Shown here: positions 7,839-18,301 of the stretch, in pieces
How positions within the stretch are numbered: position 1 is the first letter of the stretch
How the letters are laid out: every line of letters begins with the position of its first letter
From: Cyanidiococcus yangmingshanensis
Lineage: Eukaryota > Rhodophyta > Bangiophyceae > Cyanidiales > Cyanidiaceae
Assembly: GCA_013995675.1 (NCBI GenBank)
Contig: VWRR01000016.1
Coordinates: 248,001-312,000 of the forward strand
Length of the DNA: 64,000 nucleotides
Reading direction: 5' to 3'
Notes under the pieces: model-generated
Database searches by the model: none
What the model was told of the DNA's origin: nothing
What the model saw: the letters and a program-made list of their open reading frames with translations, nothing else
Program-made: the position numbers and the translations under genes

Positions 7839-10793
7839 TCAAACCACGTAAGAGGCAAACGCAGAAGTCATGTAAGTCGCAGAGACCCAGTCAGGAAAGG
7901 AACTGGACCAGAAAACTGGAGCCAGCTCACTCTGGTTTTCACCGTAGCGCGTCGATGTCAGATCAATGGTCACCGAAGGTTCGTCTGGATCGAGCTCCAG
8001 TACAAATGACACATTCCACATATGAGAGGTGTCATGCCCGGCAACATGTCGGATAAAATGCCGACGATGTTTGCCCTGATTGGGCGCGCTCGTGGTGAGA
8101 CTCCACTGCCGTACTGCGGCGTCGCAAATCATCGCGCTCCAGTGCGCCCGCGGCGCTTGGATCTGCAGGGTGAGCGCTCGGCAGATCGGCGTCGAGCGGT
8201 TCAAGGCCCCCGCGATGGCCTGAAACGGTGCGGTGCAGTGTACCCGCACATCTTTCGTGACATCGAGCCGCGGCACTGGCAGAGACCAGGGGCGACGAGC
8301 TGACAACGTTTCCGGATGGCACTGCAGACCGGCGTCTCGAACTAGGGCTTCCAACGGCGCCACATTCGCAAAAATGGAACGCTGATCCCGATACCCCCAT
8401 GCGAACCGATTCCGCTCACACTTTGAATAACGTGTCTTTGAAAGGACTCGCTCGAGCGGGTACGGATCTAAGCCAGCGACTCCAACGAGGCACGTGCGAT
8501 TCGCGCTATTCATTGAACGCACTTTTGCGTTCCTTGAAATGCTGCTTGGTGCCGACACTGGCTCCTGAACGCAGACGTTCTGGACGACGAGGCGTTTTGG
8601 TGCCATTGGAGTATACGGCACCTCACCGAACCAATGTGGAATGAGAAGCAGTGCGCCAGCCAGCAGGAAAATAGCGAGGACCGAGCGAGTGACTCCTCGC
8701 ATCCACGACCGATGAAGACTCAGCAGCGGAAGCCAAAGCATAAACAGCCAGTGCATCGTGAGGTATGCAGTCAGGGCGGCCACGATGAATTCGACTTTGG
8801 CGCGAGCACCGGCCATACCCATGAGCGGTGCAAATGTCTCCAGCGTCGTGAGTACCGGCGGAACGTGAATGAATTGGGGTACCACGACGAACAGGAGGAA
8901 ACGGAGAAACACAACCACGCCCGGTCGCTTATAGTGTCGAAGCGGACGAAAGAGTATCGAGTTCAGGACATGCACACCAGCCTGTAACGCCCACAAATAG
9001 GCCATGGTAAGTTGCAAACCTAGTCCTAGGACCAGCACCAGACTCATAAAGTACAGGGCCACCGCTCGCTCGACTTGCTCATACCTGAGAACAAGCCCGG
9101 AAGCCGAGTTTGTGCCTTCTCGGTTTCGTGAACCATTCAGTACTCGCGCAGCGATGGTGAGCGCCGACGCGAGTGCAGGTGCCCCATACAAACACGGTAG
9201 AACGAGCATATGGCGTCCGTACCATAACAGGGGAGGCCGTGGCCCCGGCAATACGCTCGTCAGCATGAATGCTACCGTTAGTGATGCAAGGAATCCTCCG
9301 CAGACGCCCAAAATAAGCGCCAACAGGGCTCGATAGAGCGGCAGCGGTGCCGGTCCAACCTCTATGGGTGATGTTACGGCGGTTTTGGAATGCATGCCTT
9401 TGCTGTCCATGTACCATTGGATACCTCGTTCGGGTCGCCATACGAGCAGCGCCAACAGCGCTGCAATCAGCACATAGACACGGCTCGCTGTCCAGTGCCC
9501 AAAGTGCACCACCTTCCAACTAAGTAAATCGAAAAACACCAGTGGTTCTACTCGTTCGCGAACTGCATCTCGGTGTTGACGGAGCTCGCATGCGGCGGAG
9601 CGTATCTCAGAGGCACGTTCACGAAGAGCCGCCTGGAGTAACGCCCAAACATTTTCACCCATATGCTGAATCGATCGAACGTCTACCCGAGATGGCTTGT
9701 CGTAACGGGTATGATACGTGTACCCATGCATGTGGAAGGCAAGGTCAACCCCGGTAACACCAGCTGTCTCGGTGAACATCCGAAAATCAGTCTCGGCAGG
9801 GATGAGGTTACGCTCGAAAATATCCTGTACATAACATCCCGTATGCGGAAACGGTGCTGTATCGGCGTACAGACGAATTAACCACGGCGAACGAGTGTCG
9901 TAGCGAAACAAAAGCTCTGGGCCAATGCCAGCACCAGCAGACTCGAGATTCACCAACATTGCGGTCTGGTTGATGGCTGGATGGTTGGCGACAAAGGCGT
10001 GCGAGCCCAGTAAAACTGCCTCTTCGGCCCCGTTGAAGAGAAATATAAGCGGTGCACGTAACCAGGACGTTCCATAGGTGGCATAATGTTGCGCGCTCCT
10101 GTATACGACGAGACGCACCAGCTCCAGCATCACCCCGATGGGTGTCAAAGCATCGGACGCACCCGGCGAGCCCGGGGCCGTATCGAAGTGTGAGTTCACA
10201 ACGATAGCATCAGGACAGCCAGTACTTGTCTCGTTTCTTTCTGCGCTCAAATTTCCGACGAGTGGATCGAGACGCAGCATAATATTCGAGATATTGGTGT
10301 AGGTATTGGTGATACACTGTGCTCCCAGTTGCGAAAAGTCCAACTCGAAGGATCCATTGCCAAACTGCCTTTCCAGGGTCACCTCTAGTCCGAGCGCCCT
10401 AGTCCCTTCACTCGATAACTGGTTGGGATCGCACGTGCCGCGACCTCCAGTGTGCAGCGTTCGGGTCAGCGTGCCCTCAATATAGGCCGCGTTGGTCTCG
10501 ACCCGACGACTTCCAACGACAGCTGGGCCAGCAAGCTGCACCACGTGCGCCAACGCTCGTTCTCCAGAGAATAATGCACAAGACGCGCTCGTCGGCAGTG
10601 CATCCGGGACATGGTACCATCGCTGGGCCGCAACGAAGACCACAAACGCGAAACACAACCAAGTCAGCGCGAATAGCCAGCCTGTCCCCGTTTTCGGCAG
10701 TCTCTCTGCCAGCGCCTGTCGATGGTGCTTACCAGTCCCGCTCACGTTACTTGATTCCGATTCGTGTCCATTCGACTTGCGTTTACGGTGCAT
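7839..10793 (-). CDS. M28-family ER metallopeptidase (ERMP1-like)
   Basis: A 984-residue membrane zinc aminopeptidase of family M28, like ERMP1/Fxna of the endoplasmic reticulum. There is a short basic cytosolic N-terminus, a signal-anchor at about residues 38-56, then a lumenal M28 domain. Zinc and catalytic residues are visible in SHFDTAPGSPGASD (His202, Asp204, Asp214) and NGAEEAVLLGSH (Glu257, Glu258). Many N-x-S/T sites fit lumenal exposure. After about residue 425 come eight or so membrane segments and a C-terminal lumenal beta-rich domain with four or more cysteines. The reading frame is unbroken over almost 3 kb, in contrast with several neighbours. It converges on the elongin-A-like gene. 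Confidence 0.88.
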   Translation of the reverse strand: MHRKRKSNGHESESSNVSGTGKHHRQALAERLPKTGTGWLFALTWLCFAFVVFVAAQRWYHVPDALPTSASCALFSGERALAHVVQLAGPAVVGSRRVETNAAYIEGTLTRTLHTGGRGTCDPNQLSSEGTRALGLEVTLERQFGNGSFELDFSQLGAQCITNTYTNISNIMLRLDPLVGNLSAERNETSTGCPDAIVVNSHFDTAPGSPGASDALTPIGVMLELVRLVVYRSAQHYATYGTSWLRAPLIFLFNGAEEAVLLGSHAFVANHPAINQTAMLVNLESAGAGIGPELLFRYDTRSPWLIRLYADTAPFPHTGCYVQDIFERNLIPAETDFRMFTETAGVTGVDLAFHMHGYTYHTRYDKPSRVDVRSIQHMGENVWALLQAALRERASEIRSAACELRQHRDAVRERVEPLVFFDLLSWKVVHFGHWTASRVYVLIAALLALLVWRPERGIQWYMDSKGMHSKTAVTSPIEVGPAPLPLYRALLALILGVCGGFLASLTVAFMLTSVLPGPRPPLLWYGRHMLVLPCLYGAPALASALTIAARVLNGSRNREGTNSASGLVLRYEQVERAVALYFMSLVLVLGLGLQLTMAYLWALQAGVHVLNSILFRPLRHYKRPGVVVFLRFLLFVVVPQFIHVPPVLTTLETFAPLMGMAGARAKVEFIVAALTAYLTMHWLFMLWLPLLSLHRSWMRGVTRSVLAIFLLAGALLLIPHWFGEVPYTPMAPKRLVVQNVCVQEPVSAPSSISRNAKVRSMNSANRTCLVGVAGLDPYPLERVLSKTRYSKCERNRFAWGYRDQRSIFANVAPLEALVRDAGLQCHPETLSARRPWSLPVPRLDVTKDVRVHCTAPFQAIAGALNRSTPICRALTLQIQAPRAHWSAMICDAAVRQWSLTTSAPNQGKHRRHFIRHVAGHDTSHMWNVSFVLELDPDEPSVTIDLTSTRYGENQSELAPVFWSSSFPDWVSATYMTSAFASYVV

Positions 10794-10808
10794 ACCTGCA
10801 ACCGAGTC

Positions 10809-11776
10809 TCAACGTACTAGACAAGAACAATAACGGTCCCTGTCGATCAGGACGTCGAGGGTGTGTCGGGCTCGCAAACGTTGCGGTCGAGCCGCCGCCG
10901 CCGCCACCTTCCGGACTCGGTTGTCTCGCGACTGGTGCCGCACGGACGAGGTGCGCATCTTGACCGCTCTGATGGCCTATGCCTCGTTCTGGGAACGACA
11001 CGTGTCCTACAAGCTGTCGCTGGGACGCTGCGTGGGAGGGAATCCTCCGCTCCTTTGGCCAATGCGGACATCCTGATGGAATGGTGCGGAAACAGGGATC
11101 ATGAGTGAATCATCGAGCAGTGTCTCAGGTGGCTGGAGTTGGCGTCCAGCAAGTACCCATTGGTGCCACAACATCACATCGAGTTGAGATATCTCCGCGT
11201 TAAGACTCCCAAGCATCGACGAGAGGCCTGATGCAAGGTCTCGATGTCGGCATCGCCAGTGGCAGTGAAGTCTATTCAGTCGGGGTGATGGGGTATCGGC
11301 TCGATGTCAGAGCCTTGATCCTGGTTTTCGTGTCCTATCGTCTGGATTGAGGCACCAACCATTGGACCGGTGTGTTGTAGACTGGACCGAATGTCGTCTG
11401 GATGATACCGGTACTCGCTTCCGATATCAGGGATGCAACGGTCGAACGCCCGTCCAGGATGATTGCCTGGAACTGGGCCTCCAAAACGACATTTTATTGG
11501 ATATGTTCCGCAGCAGTGATACGTACTGTCCCGGATCATCATTTCAATCGCTGTCGTACTGTCCCAAGAGATGGGTGTCCTTATATGGGGAGCGTCGACT
11601 ACTTTGGTTGCGTCGTTAAGGCGGCGTGTAGAGGCACGCGACTGGAACCTTCGGCAGGCATCCAAGGGCGCGTGGCAGCATACCCGTTCCGGAACACGCT
11701 GAAGCAGCACTTGATCCTCTTCGCTCTGGAGATTGTTTCGGCCACTGTGGCCACCATTCGTGGTGTTGGTGCTCAA
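10809..11776 (-). CDS. Coding-like minus-strand stretch scattered over frames (unidentified)
   Basis: No single frame stays open. Successive minus-strand pieces nevertheless look like protein: FQAIILDGRSTVASLISEA with QTTFGPVYNTPVQWLVPQ around 11.5-11.35 kb, IDFTATGDADIETLHQAS near 11.27-11.22 kb, LNAEISQLDVMLWHQWVL near 11.2 kb, and RPQRLRARHTLDVLIDRD ending at a TGA at 10809-10811. This could be one gene with several single-base breaks, a decaying gene, or chance. I cannot assign a family. The 5' end cannot be fixed; it lies just upstream of the divergent DUF1857-like gene. Confidence 0.25.
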
Positions 11777-11853
11777 TCAAATCATTGGGAATAGGCTGGA
11801 GCCTCATCAAAGGAACTGATATTATCTGGGATACTGCTAGTGTACTTGCGCTG

Positions 11854-12369
11854 ATGCCTACGGCAACCTACGCTGCGCTCGTCCACGCCGACCTTGACGT
11901 TCTGTGGAGCTTGCTGTTGGACAAGCTTCAAAGTGACGAGCGGGTTTTGCCGGGTCTTGATCGAGTCGAAATTGAGCCGGCTGAAGAAACTAGTGCGCCA
12001 TCGAGCTCAGGCGTGACTGGCAAACGACAAGATCGGCGTTTGTTCTTTACGGATGGCCGGGTTGTCGAGGAGCGCATCACTGTCGACGAGGAGCGACGGA
12101 ATATTCTCGTCGAATTGAGAAACGACGCCCGGTACACTGGCTATGTGTCGACGGTGCTGTTTCCGTGTCCGATGCCGGAAGTGACCTCTGGGGCCCACGT
12201 CCTGGTTCGGACCCTCGACTGGCGAGCGCGGCGTAGTTTATCCGACGATGAGATCGAGGAGGGCGAGCGTATGGCCGCGAAGATCAAGGAGTCTACCCTC
12301 GGTTTGAAGCACGAGGCAGAGTCTCTGCGCTGGAGTCTGGATGAGTCCAAAGAACCAGAGTACGAATGA
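11854..12369 (+). CDS. DUF1857/AtaL-like SRPBCC-fold protein
   Basis: A 171-residue protein from the ATG at 11854. The opening ALVHADLDVLWSLLLDKL and the following VLPGLDRVEI, then FFTDGRVVEERITVDEERR, LVELRNDARYTGYVSTVLF and a C-terminal long helix, match the layout of the DUF1857 (AtaL) group of START/SRPBCC-like proteins. In that group an N-terminal helix of the form D.LW..LL.K precedes a strand-rich cup. Fungal relatives act near secondary metabolism, but no activity can be claimed here. Expect a cytosolic protein that binds a small hydrophobic ligand. A further 23 codons are open upstream without a better start. Confidence 0.55.
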   Translation: MPTATYAALVHADLDVLWSLLLDKLQSDERVLPGLDRVEIEPAEETSAPSSSGVTGKRQDRRLFFTDGRVVEERITVDEERRNILVELRNDARYTGYVSTVLFPCPMPEVTSGAHVLVRTLDWRARRSLSDDEIEEGERMAAKIKESTLGLKHEAESLRWSLDESKEPEYE

Positions 12370-12988
12370 GCGAATCCGACTGCGTTTCGCGAAGGGCAGA
12401 ACGCTCTCCAAGGTCGAAACGGAGGCTGCCCTTGGGCTTTGCGTTTGTGTTCCCGGAAGGTTCTCGGTCGAATGCAGCACGTTTTGCTGGGTCCCTTCCC
12501 TGTATATCGACACTGTTTGAGCAGATCGCCTGCTTCGATCGATCCCGAGAAGAATATTGAGAGCTGAGTCGGACTCGTGATGGTACCGCTGCGGCGAGAG
12601 CGATCTCGAAGCGTCCTCGTGCCGGTCGGCGCCCTTGCGACAAAACCTCTTATTTGACTCCTGGATTTCGGCGGTAAAGGCGGTTTTCTCAGCGATGGAC
12701 CCCAGCCGAAATGCTGATGATAAAACTCTAGTATTTGCGAGCAAGCTCGCGGGTTGGATCAACTTGTGTTTTTTGGGTATCTTTTGGGCGATGAGGACGC
12801 GACGGTACATATTCTCCTGATCGAGTTGATTCGTGTCGCATTCGGGCACGCGAATCATCGTGAGGGATTCGAGAGCACCAGCTCGATCCTCTAAAGTCCC
12901 ATTAGCGACAGAACCATGCTCAGGCAACGCTCGCGCATAGGGCTGATACTCGTGTCGCTGCAGCCGCACGGTTCCGTATCCCGGCGTC
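12370..12988. other. Intergenic region without a supported gene
   Basis: Lies between the stop codons of two convergent genes. A long minus-strand frame crosses it and runs into both neighbours, but it is rich in stop-poor low-information sequence and matches nothing I know. No RNA gene recognised. Confidence 0.35.
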
Positions 12989-13522
12989 CTAAACCGTATC
13001 CGTGCTTCCGTTGATGTCTTGATCAGCAACAGGCGTATCGTCCTCCTCGGGCTGCTCATGAAGAGACGTGCCCGCGTCTATGGCGGTCGCAGCAGCAGCA
13101 GCAGCAGCGCTATCTGGCTCTTTGCGCTTGCGCTCGGTCCTGGACTGTCGCACCTGGGCCTTGCGACGATCGTTGCTCGCCCGCCAGTTCTGGGCGAAGG
13201 TCTCAACCTCTTGGCGAACATCCTCAAACTCGGTTCTTCGAAGCGCTTCTAGTACATCAACAAGGTTCAGCGTTGACCGCTTCCTCTCCGCACCTACTGC
13301 ACACGCAACAGCAGTGATATAGGACACAAAAACCGTGGCGGCTGCCGAAAAAGCCAACTGCGCGTCCCTATCCAACTGCACCCGCTTCGCCTCGGAGGAT
13401 CCTTCCTCCACGTTTGCACCTTCTTCTCGTAACAAACTGTCTAGTTTGCGGCGGATAATCCTCTTTAAAGTCGCCGTTGGAAATCGTAACGACTCGTCTA
13501 TCTCAATCTGAAGGTGTGACAT
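12989..13522 (-). CDS. POLE3: POLE3/Dpb4-type histone-fold protein
   Basis: A 177-residue NF-YB/CBF-A-class histone-fold protein, closest in wording to POLE3 (Dpb4), the small subunit shared by DNA polymerase epsilon and CHRAC-type remodellers. From the ATG at 13522: LRFPTATLKRIIRRKL (helix 1), VQLDRDAQLAFSAAATVF and VSYITAVACAVG (helix 2), KRSTLNLVDVLEALRRTEF (loop 2 and helix 3), then a basic linker. An alanine run encoded by an AGC/GCA repeat (about 13092-13110) and an acidic tail follow, as in other POLE3 proteins. Partner would be POLE4. The frame is also open upstream to 13627, but that extension is arginine-rich. Confidence 0.75.
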   Translation of the reverse strand: MSHLQIEIDESLRFPTATLKRIIRRKLDSLLREEGANVEEGSSEAKRVQLDRDAQLAFSAAATVFVSYITAVACAVGAERKRSTLNLVDVLEALRRTEFEDVRQEVETFAQNWRASNDRRKAQVRQSRTERKRKEPDSAAAAAAATAIDAGTSLHEQPEEDDTPVADQDINGSTDTV

Positions 13523-14728
13523 GGTGGCAGCAGGGGTCGCCCTGCCAGACACACGATCCCTGGCGGTGGTGCGTGGAACAGTCGCGTGGGGGGCGGCGCG
13601 CCTCCCGACTGGCGAGCCAGCCCTCAAACCAGCTTCTCCGTGTCGTGCGCTGGCGCCCGCCCATTAGGTTGTTCGTAGGGCAACCCTTTTCGTTCAGTTA
13701 GATTCTGATTCACTGTTTGACCTTTACTCGAGTGCACTACAACTGGTTAGGTATCCATGGCTGGGCTACGACGCACCTATAGGCCTTTTCATAGACAAGG
13801 TCCGACGGTGTCTCGAAAGCAAGAGACACGCACCAGTTCCGCGAAACTGCACTCAACTGGCCGAAAGAAACGTCCCCGGATCCCCAGATACTATCCATGA
13901 TCAACATCGTACACTGTACTGAACAAGGTACGTCGCTCAATGCCCTGTGCATCCTGAAAGAAATAATGATCACGGCTTTTCTCTCGAATGCGAATCATAC
14001 GCGAACGAGACACGACTCTGTCATTTCCTGTATCCTTGCTCTCAACTCCACTACGGTGGCAATCGATTCGAGTTATTCTGATTGAAAGAAAACGCCGTGG
14101 GACGATTTCTATATAGCGGAGGCAGTGCTGCGCTGCAGAACGCCGGCGGTCCTCTATTAATTACCGACGGTTCCTGCAACCAAAGGTGTGCCCTCTTTTC
14201 AGGAAGCAACAACGATCCATCCATAGTGTCACGAAACCATCGATCATCGAGACTACAAATCAGTACAGTCGTCCAAACGCTTCGTTAGAGACCAAATCTC
14301 CGTGTGCAGCCGTCCAGGGCACCAGACAGACAATGGCCCGATCTGGCGATCGCGTCGTGGCCGCCTCGAGAAAACGCCCGCAGCGCAGGCGGCAGGCGCG
14401 AACCCATGCATCCATGGGTCCACACGGCGGGCGGCACCGACGGGGAACCAAGTCCCCCAGCGCCGTGTCGGCTGCAGCGAGAAGGCGTTCTGGCGCGCGT
14501 GAGACGTGTCCCGGCCGCGGATCGAAAGCGCTTCGGGACGCGTCGAGCCCGATGGCGCGAAAGCCATTCAAATCGCGCTGGTGGCGCGCCATCGATCGCC
14601 AACCGTGCGGTTTCGATCACTGCCTGGAGGGTGGCAACGAGGCCGCCCGATACAAACCAGAGCGATATGCTGGTGGCGTTTGCTCGGGCGCCACTTGTTG
14701 GCTGAAGTGTTCAGCACCATCACAGCAG
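13523..14728. other. Divergent promoter region, POLE3 / GT8
   Basis: Contains the start regions of two divergent genes. A TATATAG sequence sits at 14110-14116 on the plus strand. If it acts as a TATA box the GT8 transcript would begin near 14140 and have a long leader, with an alternative in-frame ATG at 14333. Nothing else stands out. Confidence 0.3.
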
Positions 14729-16387
14729 ATGAGGCGTCCACGAGAGAACCCGGACTCGGATAGCGATGTTTTGATTGAGTACTACGATGATCCTCGCGTG
14801 ACGAACGTTGCGCGAGACGCTGTCGCTACGTCTGCCGCAGCGGCTGGTGGCGCGCGTGTCTCGGTCGAGCGTGCTCACGGCGAGTTGGTCGATGCTGGTC
14901 AGGAGTCGCGCTCTCCTAGTCCTTGTGAAGGGTTTGTCGAAGTTGTTCGTGGTTCGTTTGAGCGGGTGCGTTGCGCGGCTGCTGCCGGAGATACGACCGT
15001 CCTTGGCGTTGGCGTGGGTGCTCTCTTCTGGTATGGGTGGCAGCGAGCCGCACAATCGGCACGAGCGCGAGCACGCCAGCAGGCGCCACGGGTGCAGCAT
15101 GCCCTGGAACGGCGTCTGTTTGTCGCGATGCTCGGCCCCGAACTCGGTATGCGTTATTTGAATGAGCAGACAAACCCCGCTTTGAGAGGAAACTCTAGGC
15201 GTGCCAATTTGGCGTTGGGCGATGACGTCTCTCCGTTTGGAACAGACTCCATGGTGACTCCTGAGGCAACGCCGATGAAAAGCACAATGGATGGTTCAAG
15301 CGAGAGCACAAACTTCCATATTCGTGCTGTGGGAAGACAAGTTGAAAGCTTCGGACGGCATCCAAGCGAGTACGCCAGCGCTGGACGCTCTGCTCGTCAC
15401 GAGCGGGCAGAGCATGAAGCAGATATGTCTCCGGCGACGCCGGTAGAGAGACCACGCCCGTTTTTTCGAGTTAGTAGGCCCAACGTTCGTCCTGGATCTC
15501 GTGTTGGCTATGCATTCGCCACAGTCTGCTCATCCGCCGAGTATGTGCTGGGCGCTGTCGTGCTGGCCTCCTCGCTACAGCGCTTCCACAACGGAATCCC
15601 CATGATCTGTCTCGTGGTATCTTCGGCTGTCGACAAGTGGCACCGCGAGATTCTCAGCCGAGCTGGATGGGAGGTGCGCTCATGCTCGAACTTTTTGAGT
15701 GATCTCGAGTGGCAAGGCTTCCTCGGCTCGAGAGACTTGGCCAACCGAGACCTCAAACGGTACACCGAGTGTCATCGAGTCGGCTATATGGCCGGTATGC
15801 GTCAACCTCGAAAGCTCAACGACCCCCGCATTCAATGGGAACGATCGACCTTTGACAAACTCAGCATCTGGGAACTGACCGAATTCGAAAAAGTACTCTT
15901 TTTGGATGCGGACGCCTTGGTGCTAGGCCCGCTACATGAACTCTTTCAGTACGAGGAGATGACTGCGGCCAGAAGCGGATACGGCCTCTTCAACAGTGGC
16001 GTCATGGTGATCCGCCCCGACCCGCACACATATCAGGCGCTGCGTAACTGTCTTCTCGGTGAGGAATGGCGATCACGCTACACCCGGGGTTATCCTTTCC
16101 CTTACGGCGATCAGCCTCTCCTGAACTATTTCTTCGAGGACACCTTTATAGAAATGCCTACCGTCTACAACACGACCTGCCAACGACGCATTCGAGGTGG
16201 TCGAACCCGTGTCGTCCACTACAACGGCATGGTAAAACCCTGGCACGTGGACCGGAAGGCCTGGTTTGCAACCCGTTGTTTCTGGAGTCAACAACGCTGG
16301 CGATTCTGGTATCAGGAGTATGATCGGGCGCTCGACACCCTTCGAGCCAGCGCGACCCAACTATCAGAGCAATGCTACTGGGTTTAA
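14729..16387 (+). CDS. GT8 glycosyltransferase, glycogenin/PGSIP-like, membrane-anchored
   Basis: A 552-residue retaining glycosyltransferase of family GT8. An acidic N-terminus from the ATG at 14729 is followed at about residue 90 by one hydrophobic segment (TTVLGVGVGALFWYGW), then a variable stem. The GT8 domain follows: YAFATVCSSAEYVLGAVVLA, KLSIWELTEFEKVLFLDADA with the DxD metal site, SGYGLFNSGVMVIRPD, YPFPYGDQPLLNYFF and VHYNGMVKPWH. This is the glycogenin/GUX pattern. The role may be priming of storage glucan or wall-polymer glucuronosylation; a membrane anchor favours a Golgi enzyme. The same frame is open upstream with another ATG at 14333, which would add 132 arginine-rich residues. 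Confidence 0.75.
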   Translation: MRRPRENPDSDSDVLIEYYDDPRVTNVARDAVATSAAAAGGARVSVERAHGELVDAGQESRSPSPCEGFVEVVRGSFERVRCAAAAGDTTVLGVGVGALFWYGWQRAAQSARARARQQAPRVQHALERRLFVAMLGPELGMRYLNEQTNPALRGNSRRANLALGDDVSPFGTDSMVTPEATPMKSTMDGSSESTNFHIRAVGRQVESFGRHPSEYASAGRSARHERAEHEADMSPATPVERPRPFFRVSRPNVRPGSRVGYAFATVCSSAEYVLGAVVLASSLQRFHNGIPMICLVVSSAVDKWHREILSRAGWEVRSCSNFLSDLEWQGFLGSRDLANRDLKRYTECHRVGYMAGMRQPRKLNDPRIQWERSTFDKLSIWELTEFEKVLFLDADALVLGPLHELFQYEEMTAARSGYGLFNSGVMVIRPDPHTYQALRNCLLGEEWRSRYTRGYPFPYGDQPLLNYFFEDTFIEMPTVYNTTCQRRIRGGRTRVVHYNGMVKPWHVDRKAWFATRCFWSQQRWRFWYQEYDRALDTLRASATQLSEQCYWV

Positions 16388-16719
16388 CTCGCGAACTATC
16401 TCTGATCAAGTAAGTTTCTCTTCATACGCGGCAAGATCCGTCTATTCTTCCATCGAGCAGAAGGCTCCTTCCTGAAGCTTGGTTTTGAAACACCGCGGCA
16501 ACCTCGTAGGAAGACGCATTGCTCGGCGGAGCGCCCGAGAACGCGTCCCGCCTCTCTTTCATGGCCGCTTCTCGGTGCCAAACACCACAAAGCCGATCGT
16601 TCGTGCTATACGTACATGCGTAAACACCACCACAAACTGGGGTACGTGAGACTAGTTGTAAACGAGCGAAAGCGCAACGAGTCGGGCGTCGGTTGTCACC
16701 CATCCATAATGGTCTGGGT

Positions 16720-18201
16720 ATGAGTCACTGCTTCCGAGCCCAGCTTGCGGAGGACAGTTTTCGGCACGCGGCCCAGCGACGAGCGAGCTGGCTCTCCTCT
16801 TGCAGTACGAGTTCCTGGCTTGACGAGCTTATACCAGCGTGTCGAGCCAGTGGTCAGGCCTCGACCCGAGGGGTGTCGTCGCGAGCACTGACCCAGGCGC
16901 GACTCGTCGCTGTCGAGGGGAGCCCAGCAGCGGAGGAGGCCTCGCCAGTCTGGGTGTTGGTAGGCGATCTCGGTGGCCGAGTCTGGCTCGGATGCTGGCA
17001 AGCTCAGTCAGTGGACGCTGAGTCAACGTCGCTGGGGGAGCGTACAGACGCTCCAGCGATCTCGCTCTCGCTTCTCGCCGCAGGAGACGGTGGGAGAGTC
17101 TCTGCGCTCGTCGCTGCACCGCCAGGCCTGCTGAAGCCTGCTGGAAGCGTATCACAAAGTCAGTGGAATGACGGCTTTGGCGCCGCATTCAGTTTAGCAG
17201 GATTTGGTAATGGGCGTATCGTCCTGATAGAGACCGCCCGAATATGCACCGAAGCCATTCGGATGGAACCTACACCCGATCCAGACGGCGAACGTAGCTC
17301 GGTTTCGCTACCACCAGGTCTCCAGGCCAAGGTTCTGCAACCAGCTCCAGTACTGGCGGAAGGGTCGATCTCCACGAACACGACTGCGGCAGCGATCACG
17401 GGTATTGCCTGTTCACCGACCCATGTCCAGGCACCATTCTTTGTCTGGTGCAACGCAACTGGATCATGGGGAATGGATCTCATCGACGGTTCCAGTCCTG
17501 GTGGGTTTCGGGCCCTCGAACGCGTCCATCTGCGGAACGAGGGCGATTCGAGGTCATGTTCGACGCAGCCGCTAGTCTCGGGCGTCGACATTCACCCCGA
17601 TGGGGCACTGGTTGCGCTCGTAGTACCGACTCCGCATCCGCTGTTTTGGGATATCCGAACAGCGGCTTGTTATGGATACCGCCAGTACGGCAACGCGTCG
17701 TCGAATCAAACCTCGATGTCGGCTGGTCGTACGACAAGTGTTCGATGGCATCCGAATGGTTGGCATTTGGCCTGTGCGACGACAGGTGGCGTCATCCTCG
17801 TCTGGGATATTCGACAATGCAACTTTGACGGATCCGGGAATGTAGCCGATAGCGCCGAATCATCCCGTTTATCGCCTCTGTATCGCATACCAGCGCACTC
17901 GGGGGCCGTAAACGGGCTCGCATTCGGCACATTTGCTCCTCGTGATCAGATGGGTCGCAGCGCACTCGCGAGTGCTTTTTTGGCCTCAACTGGCTTTGAT
18001 GGTACGATTCGAGTCTGGGATGCAAACACTTACGCACTATGTGCTGATTGGCCAGTCGCCACCGATCACCAGCGCCTGAGTCTGGACGTCATCACGAGTC
18101 CCTCCGATTCAAATGGACGAGCTTCGTACGCTTTGGTGCTGGCTGCCCAGAGCGATCGCCTGCTGCATCTCTTTCGATATGAGCGAGCCGCTTCCGCGTA
18201 G
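16720..18201 (+). CDS. WD40 protein, U4/U6 snRNP Prp4-like (tentative)
   Basis: A 493-residue beta-propeller protein from the ATG at 16720. The C-terminal half has clear WD repeats: SGVDIHPDGALVALVV...LFWDIR, TSVRWHPNGWHLACATTGG VILVWDIR, YRIPAHSGAVNGLAF, and LASTGFDGTIRVWD. The phrases HPNGWHLA..., IPAHSGAV and SLDV resemble the propeller of Prp4, the U4/U6-specific splicing factor, but the N-terminal half is diverged and I do not see the Prp4 SFM motif. Other WD40 scaffolds are possible. If it is Prp4, it would be part of the small spliceosome that an intron-poor genome still needs. The frame is intact. Confidence 0.5.
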   Translation: MSHCFRAQLAEDSFRHAAQRRASWLSSCSTSSWLDELIPACRASGQASTRGVSSRALTQARLVAVEGSPAAEEASPVWVLVGDLGGRVWLGCWQAQSVDAESTSLGERTDAPAISLSLLAAGDGGRVSALVAAPPGLLKPAGSVSQSQWNDGFGAAFSLAGFGNGRIVLIETARICTEAIRMEPTPDPDGERSSVSLPPGLQAKVLQPAPVLAEGSISTNTTAAAITGIACSPTHVQAPFFVWCNATGSWGMDLIDGSSPGGFRALERVHLRNEGDSRSCSTQPLVSGVDIHPDGALVALVVPTPHPLFWDIRTAACYGYRQYGNASSNQTSMSAGRTTSVRWHPNGWHLACATTGGVILVWDIRQCNFDGSGNVADSAESSRLSPLYRIPAHSGAVNGLAFGTFAPRDQMGRSALASAFLASTGFDGTIRVWDANTYALCADWPVATDHQRLSLDVITSPSDSNGRASYALVLAAQSDRLLHLFRYERAASA

Positions 18202-18301
18202 GACGCGCTCGTCACGAAGGAGAACACAAACGTAGATATTCTGGACCGCAAACGCGTCCTCGTACCGAACCACGTTTCTTGCTGTGCTGGCTCAGGTCTT
18301 T

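Noticed and set aside
12238-13059. 273-codon minus-strand frame
   Set aside because: Overlaps the DUF1857-like gene antisense and POLE3 in another frame; composition is that of a shadow frame and no motif is present.
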